DNA of 27,175 nucleotides from positions 1-27,175 of the forward strand of contig JBELML010000084.1 of the NCBI GenBank assembly GCA_042095835.1. The letters are read 5' to 3'. Every line of letters begins with the position of its first letter. Within the stretch, counting starts at the first letter, position 1. The DNA comes from DATFKA01 sp042095835. Lineage in GTDB: Bacteria; Bacteroidota; Bacteroidia; Chitinophagales; Saprospiraceae. The notes beneath the pieces are model-generated. The model was not told the origin of the DNA. It saw only the letters and a list, made by a program, of their open reading frames with translations, and ran no database searches. A program made the translations under genes and the position numbers. Of the stretch, positions 16,700 through 25,751 are shown in pieces.

Positions 16700-17336
16700 T
16701 TTTCCTTTGTTTTAATTTGAGAATACATGACCAGGCTTGCGGAGTACACAAGCTTAGCATTTACGACTGTTTGTAATTGGAAGTAAAATGACTAGATCAG
16801 AGATGGAATAACAAGAAAGTGTGTTTTCTCATAGTAGGTTATCCAAGCTATACCATTTATCTTTTCACTTTAAGTCCAGGATTTATTTGCTTTATGATTT
16901 CTCTTAATATGTAGAAAAAATCGTGCCAACTTTTTCAAATCCTTATTTTACAATGAAAAACACAAGTAAAATAATCGTAATGCGTTTAAGATTGGCTTAA
17001 TTCTTCCTATTACATATTGCAATTGCAAATAATATGCCAAATAAAAAACCCCCCTCCAAAAAATGGAGAGAGGCTATCCCAAAAACCGATTTAAGTAAAA
17101 TTTTTAACCTTTGGATAAAGGCAAGCCTCTATGCACCAATAGCGATTAGAGACCGTATATCTTTTATATGAATAAAGTTAATGACTTTGCAAAAGTATGT
17201 GAATTGCTCGAAAGCAGGACACTTTGCAGAGTGGGGGGAGGGAGCGCAAAGTGCCATTACTTACAAAGATATTCTTTAATTCGTATTCTTTTATACCCCA
17301 AATACGGTATTTGTCAAATTATAATGTATTTATATT
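16700..17336. other. Non-coding spacer with several hairpins
   Basis: 637 bases, AT-rich, between the PorP/SprF stop and the 1344-aa gene start, both minus strand. No convincing gene: the longest open frames are short and lack family or codon support. Contents: CAAATA-CGG-TATTTG (17298-17312) just after the PorP stop; an 8-bp inverted repeat CACTTTGC/GCAAAGTG (17220-17227, 17246-17253) with a G-rich loop; AGAGGCT/AGCCTCT (17069-17075, 17124-17130); and CTCCA-AAAAA-TGGAG (17054-17068), which on the minus strand is followed by GGGGGTTTTTTAT and could be a late terminator. The promoter of the 1344-aa gene must lie in the left part, but no exact TAnnTTTG was found. Confidence 0.6.
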
Positions 17337-18308
17337 TTAATTCTTTTTGTTTCCACCACCAAAACCAAAAGCCAAGGTGATCTCATGCGAACCAGAGGTA
17401 AAGCGCTGGAACTCTTGAGTAGATAAATCAAAGGTGTAGAAGAATCGTAGTCCCGAATTTCGATTATCGTTATTATTCGAATTTCCAAAATCAGTACCCA
17501 ACATGACTCCAATAGCTTTGATCGTACGATAAGAAACACCCGCCACTAGAATATCACCACCAAAGCCTGCTCTTAAATTAAAATCTGTCTGGAAGGGCGC
17601 GTTCTCAATTTGTCGCAACATGATAGAAGGTTCTATATAAAAAGAATTTCCATCTCCACCTGGAGAGAATCGATATCCAGCCATAATTAAATAATGCTCG
17701 AGAAAGCTTGCAGTCGATGACGGCTCCTCCGTTACGACCTGATCAAGGCGCGTTTGGGCCAAATTAGTCAGTGTGACGCCTGCAAAAAGATGATCTTCAT
17801 CATTATTGAAATAGAAGCGGCCAAAGACGCCAAAAGAAGCATCGAAAAAATTCTTACCGTCTACAGCTCCTTCAATAATATTATCTCCCAACTCGTAGAA
17901 GCTTTCAAATAAAGTGTTGCTACCAAGGCTCTGCTGTTGCAATTCGGTAGAGAATCCAAAGCTTAGTGTATTCAGGCTTTGCTCTCCTAATGGAATCGCA
18001 AATCCAAAGTTAGCTCTAGCTCCCACTCGGGTCATTCTAGCAGCAGATTCACTAATTACTCCTAGTCCCACACCAAATACTTTCCCGATTCTTGTATTAA
18101 AATTAGCGGCAATTGTTTGTGGTGCATCAGGGAAGCCAGTCCATTGGGCTCTGGCATTAAAAATCACTTGAGCTTCGTTATCAAAGCCTGCATAAGCTGG
18201 ATTAACTAGAATTGGCGAGACTTGATAGTGAGAAAATATAGCGTGGTCCTGCGCCGAAACTACTTGGTAGCTTAGCAACAAGCATATAATGAGTAAAAGA
18301 TTTTTCAT
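17337..18308 (-). CDS. PorP/SprF family T9SS outer-membrane protein
   Basis: Outer-membrane beta-barrel protein of 323 aa, the usual PorP/SprF length. A signal peptide (residues 1-19, ending SAQ) is followed by the family opening DHAIFSHYQVSPILVNPAYAGFDNEAQVIFNARAQWTGFP, with the hallmark NPAYAG at 36-41 and QW. Alternating amphipathic strands with glycine and aromatic belts fill the rest, ending HEITLAFGFGGGNKK. In Flavobacterium the SprF member is needed for surface delivery of the giant adhesin SprB, and such genes usually sit next to a gene for a protein with a type B sorting domain. That is exactly the layout here, since the 2118-aa type B cargo gene ends 67 bases upstream in the same operon. 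A hairpin lies in that gap. Confidence 0.93.
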   Translation of the reverse strand: MKNLLLIICLLLSYQVVSAQDHAIFSHYQVSPILVNPAYAGFDNEAQVIFNARAQWTGFPDAPQTIAANFNTRIGKVFGVGLGVISESAARMTRVGARANFGFAIPLGEQSLNTLSFGFSTELQQQSLGSNTLFESFYELGDNIIEGAVDGKNFFDASFGVFGRFYFNNDEDHLFAGVTLTNLAQTRLDQVVTEEPSSTASFLEHYLIMAGYRFSPGGDGNSFYIEPSIMLRQIENAPFQTDFNLRAGFGGDILVAGVSYRTIKAIGVMLGTDFGNSNNNDNRNSGLRFFYTFDLSTQEFQRFTSGSHEITLAFGFGGGNKKN

Positions 18309-18328
18309 ATCGGTTTAAAATTAATAGT

Positions 18329-18362
18329 GCAGAGCTTAATAGTGGGTACTATCAAGCCCTGC
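18329..18362 (-). promoter_or_regulatory. Intercistronic RNA hairpin between giant cargo gene and PorP/SprF gene
   Basis: On the minus strand GCAGGGCTTGATAGT and ACTATTAAGCTCTGC form a 15-bp stem (13 Watson-Crick and two G-U pairs) with loop ACCC. In the plus-strand RNA both wobble positions would be A-C mismatches, so the structure favours the transcript of the genes. It starts 13 bases after the 2118-aa gene stop and ends 20 bases before the PorP/SprF start. No T-run follows, so it is more likely an mRNA stability or processing element than a terminator. Confidence 0.55.
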
Positions 18363-18375
18363 TTGGGATTAAAAA

Positions 18376-21300
18376 TTATTCGCGGAGTAGAGAGATAGAG
18401 CCTTTCGTTTGAACTCTATTCCCTTCGTTATCTGTAAATTCTAAAATATAGTAGTATGCTCCATCGGGTAGACGTTCTCCATTCATCGTTACGCCATTCC
18501 AATCATTACTATAGTTCGTTGCTTCGAACACCATTTGTCCCCATCTATTGAAGATCATCAATTCGTTGTCATTCATTTCTTCAATACAGTTGATGAAGAA
18601 TTCATCATTCAATCCATCACCATCTGGAGAGATCACCGAGCGAATATCCATACAAGGGAACCTTCTATCCAAGACGGCCGCTTGCGCTAAATTGGGCGAA
18701 GAGGTACAGCCTCGCGCATCGGTAACCACTACTGCATAATCTCCAGGACACAAATTGGTCAAAACAGAATCTGTATTGACAGCATTCGAGTTCCATCTAT
18801 ATAGGAATGGTCCAGCACCGCCATTGACGACAGCTCTTGCGACGCCATTACAACCATCAGTAGCTGGTGTAGTCTCAATAGTCACTTGTATAGGTGTTGG
18901 CTCACTGACATCAAAAGAAGTCTCTGCTGTACAACCATTAGCATCAGTGACCGTAAGTGCGTAATTTCCCCTAGCCAAGGAAGATAGATTCGGAGAAGCA
19001 GCCGTATTGCTCCAATTGTAAGAAAAGCCTCCTACTCCACCAGAAGCCACAACGGTAATACTACCATCACGCTCTCCGACACAGGAAAGATCGTTTACGA
19101 ATCCAGAAGTAGAAATAGGTGAAGCCGCAATAACGGAGGCAGATTCCATAACCGTACAACCCGCATCATCGGTAACTTCGAGGGTATATAAGCCTTCTGC
19201 GACGCCGTTGAGCATTATACCTTCTCCAATTAAGTTATCGCCTTGCATCCAGGAGTAAGTATAGTTGCCAGCACCATTCTGGGCAGTAGCAGATAAAACA
19301 CCATCATTATTCCCAGGACAGCTCACACCAAAACCCTGAAAATCAGAAGTAACGGTAGCCGTAGCTGTAAGCTGAGAACGAACACCAACCTCGAAGCTTT
19401 CGGTGATCGTATTACCCGATGACTCCGTAATGGTCACAAAATAAGTACCCGCAGCTACACCATCAATGCCACTCGAATCAGAAATAGGATCGCCGGCAGC
19501 GTTTTCCCAATTGTAGGTGTAATCACCAGAGCCACCTGTGGGTAGGATTACAACGCGGCCGTTTTCATCATCTCTACACTCCGCTTCCGTCACTTGGTTA
19601 TCAATAAAGAAAGTGTTGACAAAGATAGGTTCGAGTGTAGTCACACAACCATTAGCATCTCTAATGGTTGGTACGTAATTTCCTTCGCATAAACCAATAA
19701 TTGAGGTTCCGGTATTCGGGCTATTCCAAGACACCTCATATCCTGGAGTACCTCCACTCAGAGAAATATTTATTTCTCCTGTACAGCCCGGAGCATCGAT
19801 ATCGTGCTTTACCAACAAGCTAGAGGTAGTAATTGGGCTGGGCTCCAGGATGGTGACCCCTCCCTGGATGGTTTCATTATTCGCGTCAGTAATCACAAAA
19901 TCTAATTGCCCACCAGGCAAATTGCTGCGGCTAATAATTCCATCTGTAGTACTCTGAGTAACATCATCAGAAAAAGAAATCGCATAAGGTGAGGCCCCTC
20001 CCCTAATGGTGATGGTAGCCGTACCTGCTTGATCTCCGTTACAGGTATTATCCGTCTTTTCGGCATTAAACCCTAAAGGTAGAATTTGTACTTCTACATC
20101 AAAACACTCTTCAACAGTACAATTATTCTGATCAGTGATCGTCACACAATATTCGCCTGCAGCGAGATTAATAATATTTGGTGTGGTTGCTCCATTATTC
20201 CATTGGTAGGTATAGCCTGGGTTTCCTCCGGAAACGTTAAGGGTAATACCACCATTGGTCGCATCGTCGGCTCCAGAAACATTGGTCACATTCCCATTAG
20301 AAAAAATAGGATTAAAAGATCCGACAGGGAATTGGCCATTAAAGGAATTGCCTAAATCATCGGTTACAGTAAGACTGTAGGTTCCTGCACCTACATCCAT
20401 AAGGTCTTGAGTGGTCTCTCCATTGTTCCAACTATAGGTATAAGGAGCCATACCACCAGAGATTTCAACATCTACACTACCCGTTGGGCTACCAGAACAG
20501 GTATTCAGGATACTGATTCCCGAAAAGGAAAGTCGTTCTAATAGCATGACACAGTCTGTGGCAATACAACCATTCGCATCCGTTATCGTCACACAATACT
20601 CGCCCACGGTCGCCAAACCAGATAGATTAGCACCATTATCAGAGAACCCAGAGGGTCCGGTCCAAGTATAGCTATAAGGAGATGCTCCACCTGAGGCACT
20701 TAGGTTAATACTACCATCTGCCCCTTGATTAATGAAGTTCGCCTGTAAATTATTAATTTCTACAGCAGGATTGCTGGCTACTTGTACCGTTGAGGTAATT
20801 GTACAACCATTAGCATCGGTAATAGTCACCGGATAATCCCCTGCTGAGAGGTTCGTGTGATCCTCTTGAGTAGCAATGAGGCCATTGCCCCAATTATAAG
20901 TATAGCTACCAACACCTCCACTTACCGTTATATCAATAGCGCCATCACCTTGTCCAGCACAAGATTCTGGAGTGATATTGGTACTAATTTCGAGCGCTAC
21001 ATCGGGTTCTGTAATTGTTAAAATAGCTGTATCGACACAACTATTGGCATCTGTTACTGTCAGAGTATAGGTTCCTGCGCTTAGGGATCCAAGAGTAGTG
21101 CTACTCCCCAAACCGTTACTCCAAGTAAGACTTAAAGGTGCAGTTCCACCACTGACATCTAATTGGATGGCTCCAGTGGACTCTCCTCTACAAAGGATAT
21201 CTGTAGTTACTCTATTGTCAATACTGATGGCGGCAGGAGCGGCAGGAATAGTAAATGTCTCAATAAATACTTGACTAGTATTGGCATCCGTAACCGTAAC

Positions 21301-24300
21301 GGTATAGGCTCCTGGTACAAGACCGCTTAGGTCTTCAGTGGTTGCATCATTAGCAGACCACAAATAGGTATAAGTATTAGAACCTCCTTGAATGCTGATA
21401 TCAATCGCTCCATTGGTATCTCCAAAACAACTCACCCCTGTAACCACTGCGGGGCTAGCCAACTCAAGAGCGGGTGCCGAAGAGATCACAACCGAGCCAG
21501 GAACTTGCTGATAAACAATCGGATTCTCATTGGCGTCTGTGATTTCAACGGGTTTAGTTAGATCAAGGTCAATCGTAGAACTTCCTGAAGAAGCTACCGC
21601 TGTGAAACATAGTTCAAAAAGAACCGTGCCATCAGGCAAATCTACTCCTGCAACTTGCTGATCAAACCAAGATAATTTAATCTCCCCAGGGACATTCACT
21701 CCAACGCCAGGTAGGCCAAATGAACTAATTGTCAATTGGTTCAGATTAAGATTCTGAACGGTATCAAACTCCAACAATGCAGGATCATATTCCATCACGA
21801 ATTCCAGCCCTAGTACATTCTCAAAATTATTGGTGGTCACTTCTACACAGACTTGCTCGTTCTCTGCCACCGTTTCATTCCCGAAAATGATCTGAAGATC
21901 AGAAGTAGGTGCAATACCGCTTATCGTTACATTCCCACTTTCTAATACTGGAATAATCGGCAATTCGTCGGCATTGGTCACTTCTAATCCATTTGTATTA
22001 ATACTTACAGTAGACGATCCCGATCCAATGGCGCGAAGGCAAACATTAAAAATCGTGGTGCCGTTTGGTAAAGAAATACCAGCCGCCGCTTGATCAAACC
22101 AAGAGAGTTTCAAGTCTCCTTCCTGGTTGGCGCCTACACCCGGCAATCCAAAAGAACTAGCATTTAAGTCTGTCAGGTTAAAGTCTTTCACCTCTACAAA
22201 CTCAAAAACAGTAGGGTCATAGTTGATCGTGTATTCCATCCCCAACACATCGATGAAATTATCTACCTGGATAGGAAGACAAATCACATCACCTGCTTGA
22301 ACAGTAGCATCACCAACACTGATCGTTAAATCTTGGGAACCGGTATTCATGCCTTGGATAGTGACTGTTCCGGCATTAAGAGTTGGTGTAACTATAGTAT
22401 TATTTTGGTCAATTACTTCCGTTTCTGTGAAGCTTACAGAGGAGGTCCCGTTGGATCCACCAGCTTGGAAACAGGTTTCGAAAATAACAGTCCCATTATT
22501 TACTGAAACGCCATTGCCACCAGTATCGAACCAAGAAAAAGCAATTGATCCAGGCATATTGGATCCTTGACCAGGTACACCAAAGGCAGCACTTGTCAGA
22601 TCAGGAAGATTAAAATCTTTCACTTCAACAAAGGTTAATTGCTGAGGATCATAATCAATCGTAAATTCGAGACCCGATAGGTCTGTAAAATCATTAACCG
22701 TTACCCCTAAACAAAAATTATCGCTTGGTTCAACTGTCGCATTAGACATGGTGATTTCTACGGGATCATTTCCACCACCAGTTTGGCTATCTCCTATCGT
22801 GACCGTACCAGAGACCCCATTAAAGGGAATAACATCTTCATTGGAGTTGATAATCTCCGCCTGACTCATATTGATCTGGTCGGTGGTATTATTACCAAGT
22901 GCTGTGAAGCAGAGTTCAAAAATAGGCGTATCATCACTAAGGGTTACACCAGCTACTTGCTGGTCAAACCAAGATAATTTCAATTGATTATTCGGATTGG
23001 CACCAACTCCAGGTTCTCCAAAAGCACTAGCATTGAGGCCTGTCAGATTAAAATTCTTGACTTCTGAATATTGTAGTTTGGTGGGGTCAAAATCAAATAC
23101 CACTTCGATGCCTAAGATATCTGTAAAATTAGCTACCGTTATGGGTAAGCAAACTTCTTGTCCCTGTTGGGTAGTAGTATCCGTAACCTGTATCGTAAAA
23201 TCAGTTGAACCTCCTGTATTTCCTCCGCCATTATTATTCCCACTATCACCGATTGTAATCGTACCAGGATTACCGGAAAAACTAACTTCCACCTCATTGG
23301 CATCGATAATTTCCGAATTTGACATCGTAATCTGATCCGTAGTATTATCACCTATGGCATTAAAGCATACATCAAAGATGGTCGTATTATCACTGACTGT
23401 TACACCAGCTACTTGCTGATCAAACCAAGATAATTTTAGCTGGTTATTCGGATTAGCACCAACTCCAGGCTCTCCAAAGGCGCTACTATTAAGTCCTGAT
23501 AGGTTAAAGTTCTTGACTTCTGAATATTGTAGTTTGGTGGGATCAAAATCAAAGACCACTTCGATACCTAATATATCAGTGAAGCCTTCTACACTTACAC
23601 TCGCACAGACCTCTTGTCCTTGCTCGGTCATCTCATCAGATACCGTGAGCATAAAGTCACCAGTACCTGATCCAGATCCACCGCTTCCTGCTCCAACAGT
23701 AATCGTAGCATTATTGCCATTAAAAGGAATAACATTCTCTCCGCTATCGATTATTTCGGCGCCACTCATAGCAACCGATCCAGTTGTATTATTGGTGAGT
23801 GCCGTATAGCAAATTTCAAAAATGACGGTACCATCGGCCACACTTACGCCCGAAACCGTTTGATCAAACCAAGAGAGCTTCAATTGGTTATTGGGGTTAG
23901 CACCAACGCCGGGCTCACCGAATGCACTCGAATTGAGACCGACCAGATCGAGCGCTTGTACCATATTAAATTGGAACTTAGCAGGATCATGTGTAAATAA
24001 TAATTCAACCCCCAGGATATCATCGAAGCCATCTACACTTACGGGTAGACAGACTTGTTGTCCTTGACTTACAGTGCCATCGCCAATACTGATGGTAAAT
24101 CCGTTCGAATTATTTCCGGTATTACCATTATTACTTGAGCCATCTCCTCCAGTGCCTACTACGATATCTGCTGTTTCACCAACAAAGGCGATAACATTTT
24201 CATTGATATCGATGATTTCTGGATTCTGGAAACCTATAATAGAGGTAACATTGTCAGTGATTGCCCGAAAACAGACTTCGAAGATAACGGTACCATCTAC

Positions 24301-24732
24301 TACTGTAATACCCGAAACCTGAGAATCGAACCAGGAAACCTTCAACTCTCCTAAGGCATTGGCACCTTCACCAGGTCTACCAAATGCGCTTTGGTTGAGG
24401 CCTGTAAGATTTAAATTTTGAATGGTATCGAATTGTAGTTGGGCAGGATCATAGGTAAGGACGTACTCCATACCTAAGATATTAGTGAAATTTGCCACGG
24501 AAAGAGATACGCAAAAATCTTCATTAGCAGTTACCGAATCACTTGATGCGGTGAGTGTAAAATCCATCAGAGGGGTTGGATCGCCCGTTAAACTTTCATC
24601 AGATGGGTCGGACTCCACTCTACCTTCTGCGGCCAATATACTGGGAGGGAAACCAGCCGCGTGTGAGGGTACGATAAGTATCATGGGAAGAACAACCAAT
24701 CCGAGGAGAAGAATTGTTAGTGTTTTTTTCAT
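18376..24732 (-). CDS. Giant multi-cohesin SprB-repeat surface protein, T9SS type B sorting domain
   Basis: Very large exported protein of 2118 aa. After a signal peptide (residues 1-25, core ILLLGLVVLPMILIV) and a short acidic stretch come seven cohesin-like domains (about 56-193, 211-346, 360-495, 512-647, 658-793, 802-938, 946-1084); Gly/Asn/Ser-rich linkers join the first five, and the later ones are joined by short segments. Each domain has two cysteines exactly 80 residues apart and a version of FGxPGxGxN...SWFD. Residues 1095-2020 hold about twelve SprB-like repeats (GAIxIxVSGGxxPYTYxWxNG...LxxGxYxVTVTDANGC). The end (2027-2118) is the gliding-motility-associated type B sorting domain: SPDGDGLNDEF, FNRWGQMVFE, WNG, LPDGAYYYILEF. 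No dockerin or enzyme domain was seen. It probably acts as a surface scaffold or adhesin, translocated by T9SS with help from the PorP/SprF protein encoded next in the operon. The scaffold role is inference. Confidence 0.92.
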   Translation of the reverse strand: MKKTLTILLLGLVVLPMILIVPSHAAGFPPSILAAEGRVESDPSDESLTGDPTPLMDFTLTASSDSVTANEDFCVSLSVANFTNILGMEYVLTYDPAQLQFDTIQNLNLTGLNQSAFGRPGEGANALGELKVSWFDSQVSGITVVDGTVIFEVCFRAITDNVTSIIGFQNPEIIDINENVIAFVGETADIVVGTGGDGSSNNGNTGNNSNGFTISIGDGTVSQGQQVCLPVSVDGFDDILGVELLFTHDPAKFQFNMVQALDLVGLNSSAFGEPGVGANPNNQLKLSWFDQTVSGVSVADGTVIFEICYTALTNNTTGSVAMSGAEIIDSGENVIPFNGNNATITVGAGSGGSGSGTGDFMLTVSDEMTEQGQEVCASVSVEGFTDILGIEVVFDFDPTKLQYSEVKNFNLSGLNSSAFGEPGVGANPNNQLKLSWFDQQVAGVTVSDNTTIFDVCFNAIGDNTTDQITMSNSEIIDANEVEVSFSGNPGTITIGDSGNNNGGGNTGGSTDFTIQVTDTTTQQGQEVCLPITVANFTDILGIEVVFDFDPTKLQYSEVKNFNLTGLNASAFGEPGVGANPNNQLKLSWFDQQVAGVTLSDDTPIFELCFTALGNNTTDQINMSQAEIINSNEDVIPFNGVSGTVTIGDSQTGGGNDPVEITMSNATVEPSDNFCLGVTVNDFTDLSGLEFTIDYDPQQLTFVEVKDFNLPDLTSAAFGVPGQGSNMPGSIAFSWFDTGGNGVSVNNGTVIFETCFQAGGSNGTSSVSFTETEVIDQNNTIVTPTLNAGTVTIQGMNTGSQDLTISVGDATVQAGDVICLPIQVDNFIDVLGMEYTINYDPTVFEFVEVKDFNLTDLNASSFGLPGVGANQEGDLKLSWFDQAAAGISLPNGTTIFNVCLRAIGSGSSTVSINTNGLEVTNADELPIIPVLESGNVTISGIAPTSDLQIIFGNETVAENEQVCVEVTTNNFENVLGLEFVMEYDPALLEFDTVQNLNLNQLTISSFGLPGVGVNVPGEIKLSWFDQQVAGVDLPDGTVLFELCFTAVASSGSSTIDLDLTKPVEITDANENPIVYQQVPGSVVISSAPALELASPAVVTGVSCFGDTNGAIDISIQGGSNTYTYLWSANDATTEDLSGLVPGAYTVTVTDANTSQVFIETFTIPAAPAAISIDNRVTTDILCRGESTGAIQLDVSGGTAPLSLTWSNGLGSSTTLGSLSAGTYTLTVTDANSCVDTAILTITEPDVALEISTNITPESCAGQGDGAIDITVSGGVGSYTYNWGNGLIATQEDHTNLSAGDYPVTITDANGCTITSTVQVASNPAVEINNLQANFINQGADGSINLSASGGASPYSYTWTGPSGFSDNGANLSGLATVGEYCVTITDANGCIATDCVMLLERLSFSGISILNTCSGSPTGSVDVEISGGMAPYTYSWNNGETTQDLMDVGAGTYSLTVTDDLGNSFNGQFPVGSFNPIFSNGNVTNVSGADDATNGGITLNVSGGNPGYTYQWNNGATTPNIINLAAGEYCVTITDQNNCTVEECFDVEVQILPLGFNAEKTDNTCNGDQAGTATITIRGGASPYAISFSDDVTQSTTDGIISRSNLPGGQLDFVITDANNETIQGGVTILEPSPITTSSLLVKHDIDAPGCTGEINISLSGGTPGYEVSWNSPNTGTSIIGLCEGNYVPTIRDANGCVTTLEPIFVNTFFIDNQVTEAECRDDENGRVVILPTGGSGDYTYNWENAAGDPISDSSGIDGVAAGTYFVTITESSGNTITESFEVGVRSQLTATATVTSDFQGFGVSCPGNNDGVLSATAQNGAGNYTYSWMQGDNLIGEGIMLNGVAEGLYTLEVTDDAGCTVMESASVIAASPISTSGFVNDLSCVGERDGSITVVASGGVGGFSYNWSNTAASPNLSSLARGNYALTVTDANGCTAETSFDVSEPTPIQVTIETTPATDGCNGVARAVVNGGAGPFLYRWNSNAVNTDSVLTNLCPGDYAVVVTDARGCTSSPNLAQAAVLDRRFPCMDIRSVISPDGDGLNDEFFINCIEEMNDNELMIFNRWGQMVFEATNYSNDWNGVTMNGERLPDGAYYYILEFTDNEGNRVQTKGSISLLRE
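18673..21450 (-). repeat. About twelve SprB-like repeats
   Basis: Residues 1095-2020 of the 2118-aa protein: units of roughly 70-80 residues, each with a cysteine-glycine start (SCFGDTNGAI, LCRGESTGAI, SCAGQGDGAI, SCVGERDGSI and others), a SGG turn, an aromatic YxYxW strand, a LxxGxYxVTVTD strand and often ANGC. Several units have lost the first cysteine (near 1335 and 1485). Divergence between units is high, so this is an old array. Confidence 0.85.
21481..24567 (-). repeat. Array of seven cohesin-like domains
   Basis: Seven units of about 136-139 residues within the 2118-aa protein, at 24567-24154, 24102-23695, 23655-23248, 23199-22792, 22761-22354, 22329-21919 and 21897-21481. The first cysteines are at residues 74, 228, 376, 528, 674, 818 and 962, the second always 80 further on. 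Units 2, 3 and 4 share the 19 residues GEPGVGANPNNQLKLSWFD exactly, but their DNA differs at synonymous positions. Confidence 0.85.
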
Positions 24733-24771
24733 TATTCTCGGAAATTGGGATGATAAAATATTATGTTTTCT

Positions 24772-25566
24772 CTATTGCTGTATTACTATCTTTCGGCTCG
24801 AAATAAACTGTTCGCTAGTTATGTATAAAATATAAATACCTGCTTTGGGAAACAAAGATCGGTCAAGCTCAATGTTGTGGTTCCCAGCAGTAAAGTATTG
24901 ATTCTGTTGGTATATAATTTGTCCATTAAGTCCTACCAAGCGCCAATTGAGGGGCGTAGCTGATTTTAAAAACAGTTCAGCTTGAATGTTTTCATGGATA
25001 GCCGGATTCGGACTTAGTTTGGCAATATTTAATTGACTGGGATCATTTTGCACAGTATTGACGGTATTCCCCTCAATAAAAGCGGCACCATCTATAAATT
25101 GGGAAGAAATCACCTCAAAAGAAGTATCATATACTTCTCTGGCTGTAGGGCTATCTCCAAAGGCGATGGGGCTTGAGCTACCAGGCTCCCCAATTACATC
25201 ATAGGTTACAGAAAACAATAGGGTGCTATCCGGTAAAGATAGTCCCCCTAAGGAAAGATCTAGCCAAGCAAAGTTAATCAAGCCATTCTCCACATTATTT
25301 CGTCCGAAGTGATCGTCGAGGCCTAAAAAGTCGGCAAAGCTTTCCACTTGTTGAAAAGCGAGCACACTAGAATCCCATTGAAAAGTAAATTGGGCTCCTA
25401 CGATAAGATTAAAATTGGAAACCCTCACCTCAGCAGTATAGCTTTCAGCACTAGCGGCTAAAGTATCTTGACTGGAAAAGATTAGCACTTGATCAGACGT
25501 ATCTTGTGCCAACATTGATGCACTTACACCAAGTAGAATTAAAAGTAGTAACGCTACCTTTTTCAT
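24772..25566 (-). CDS. Small secreted cohesin-domain protein with T9SS type A sorting domain
   Basis: Exported protein of 264 aa: signal peptide (residues 1-20, ending SMLAQ), a single cohesin-like domain (about 26-165; TAEVRVSNFNLIVGAQFTFQWDSSVLAF, then NGLINFAWLDLSLGGLSLPDSTLLFSVTY) and a type A sorting domain (about 178-264; LSPNPA, VGLNGQIIYQ, GIYILYITSEQFISSRKIVIQQ). Unlike the seven domains of the giant protein next door, it has no cysteine at all. It is the first gene of the minus-strand unit, 39 bases before the 2118-aa gene, so the two are probably made together. No dockerin is present. It may be a minor cohesin component, a cap or an assembly partner; which one cannot be told from sequence. 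Confidence 0.85.
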   Translation of the reverse strand: MKKVALLLLILLGVSASMLAQDTSDQVLIFSSQDTLAASAESYTAEVRVSNFNLIVGAQFTFQWDSSVLAFQQVESFADFLGLDDHFGRNNVENGLINFAWLDLSLGGLSLPDSTLLFSVTYDVIGEPGSSSPIAFGDSPTAREVYDTSFEVISSQFIDGAAFIEGNTVNTVQNDPSQLNIAKLSPNPAIHENIQAELFLKSATPLNWRLVGLNGQIIYQQNQYFTAGNHNIELDRSLFPKAGIYILYITSEQFISSRKIVIQQ

Positions 25567-25686
25567 TTCACGGGATTAATTAAGCTACTCTAGAAACATT
25601 AATCCTCTAACAAACAGCATAGAGCTTGTCAAAGGAATTAAATTTTAACCGAAGGTAAGCAATTATTTAAAAACAATTGGGATTTG

Positions 25687-25726
25687 TATAAACAAAAATG
25701 GGGGTGATCCCGAAGAATCACCCCCA
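25687..25726 (-). terminator. Strong intrinsic terminator of the dockerin-cohesin gene
   Basis: TGGGGGTGAT (25699-25708) pairs perfectly with ATCACCCCCA (25717-25726), 10 bp, loop of eight. On the minus strand it is followed by TTTTTGTTTATA. It lies 26 bases after the stop at 25752 and separates this gene from the 264-aa gene, which therefore needs its own promoter within 25567-25690. Confidence 0.88.
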
Positions 25727-25751
25727 AATGTATCATCTATGTTGAATACAA

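Noticed and set aside
17168..17380. Open frame of 70 codons on the plus strand in the spacer
   Set aside because: Runs over the G-rich hairpin loop and into the opposite-strand PorP coding end; composition and residue order do not look like a protein.
18673..24567. Possible CRISPR or DNA-level tandem repeat array
   Set aside because: The repeats are protein-level units of about 430 and 220 bases with codon-position divergence, not short identical DNA repeats with spacers.
22349..24835. Plus-strand open frames of 64-116 codons opposite the cohesin array
   Set aside because: They recur at the same place in each repeat unit, as mirror images of the conserved domain, and include no domain or start signal of their own.
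25567..25690. TTGACA followed after 17 bases by TAGAGG on the minus strand, resembling a sigma70 promoter for the 264-aa gene
   Set aside because: The -10 match is poor and Bacteroidota primary sigma factors use TTTG/TAnnTTTG rather than TTGACA; no proper TAnnTTTG was found here, so no promoter was called.
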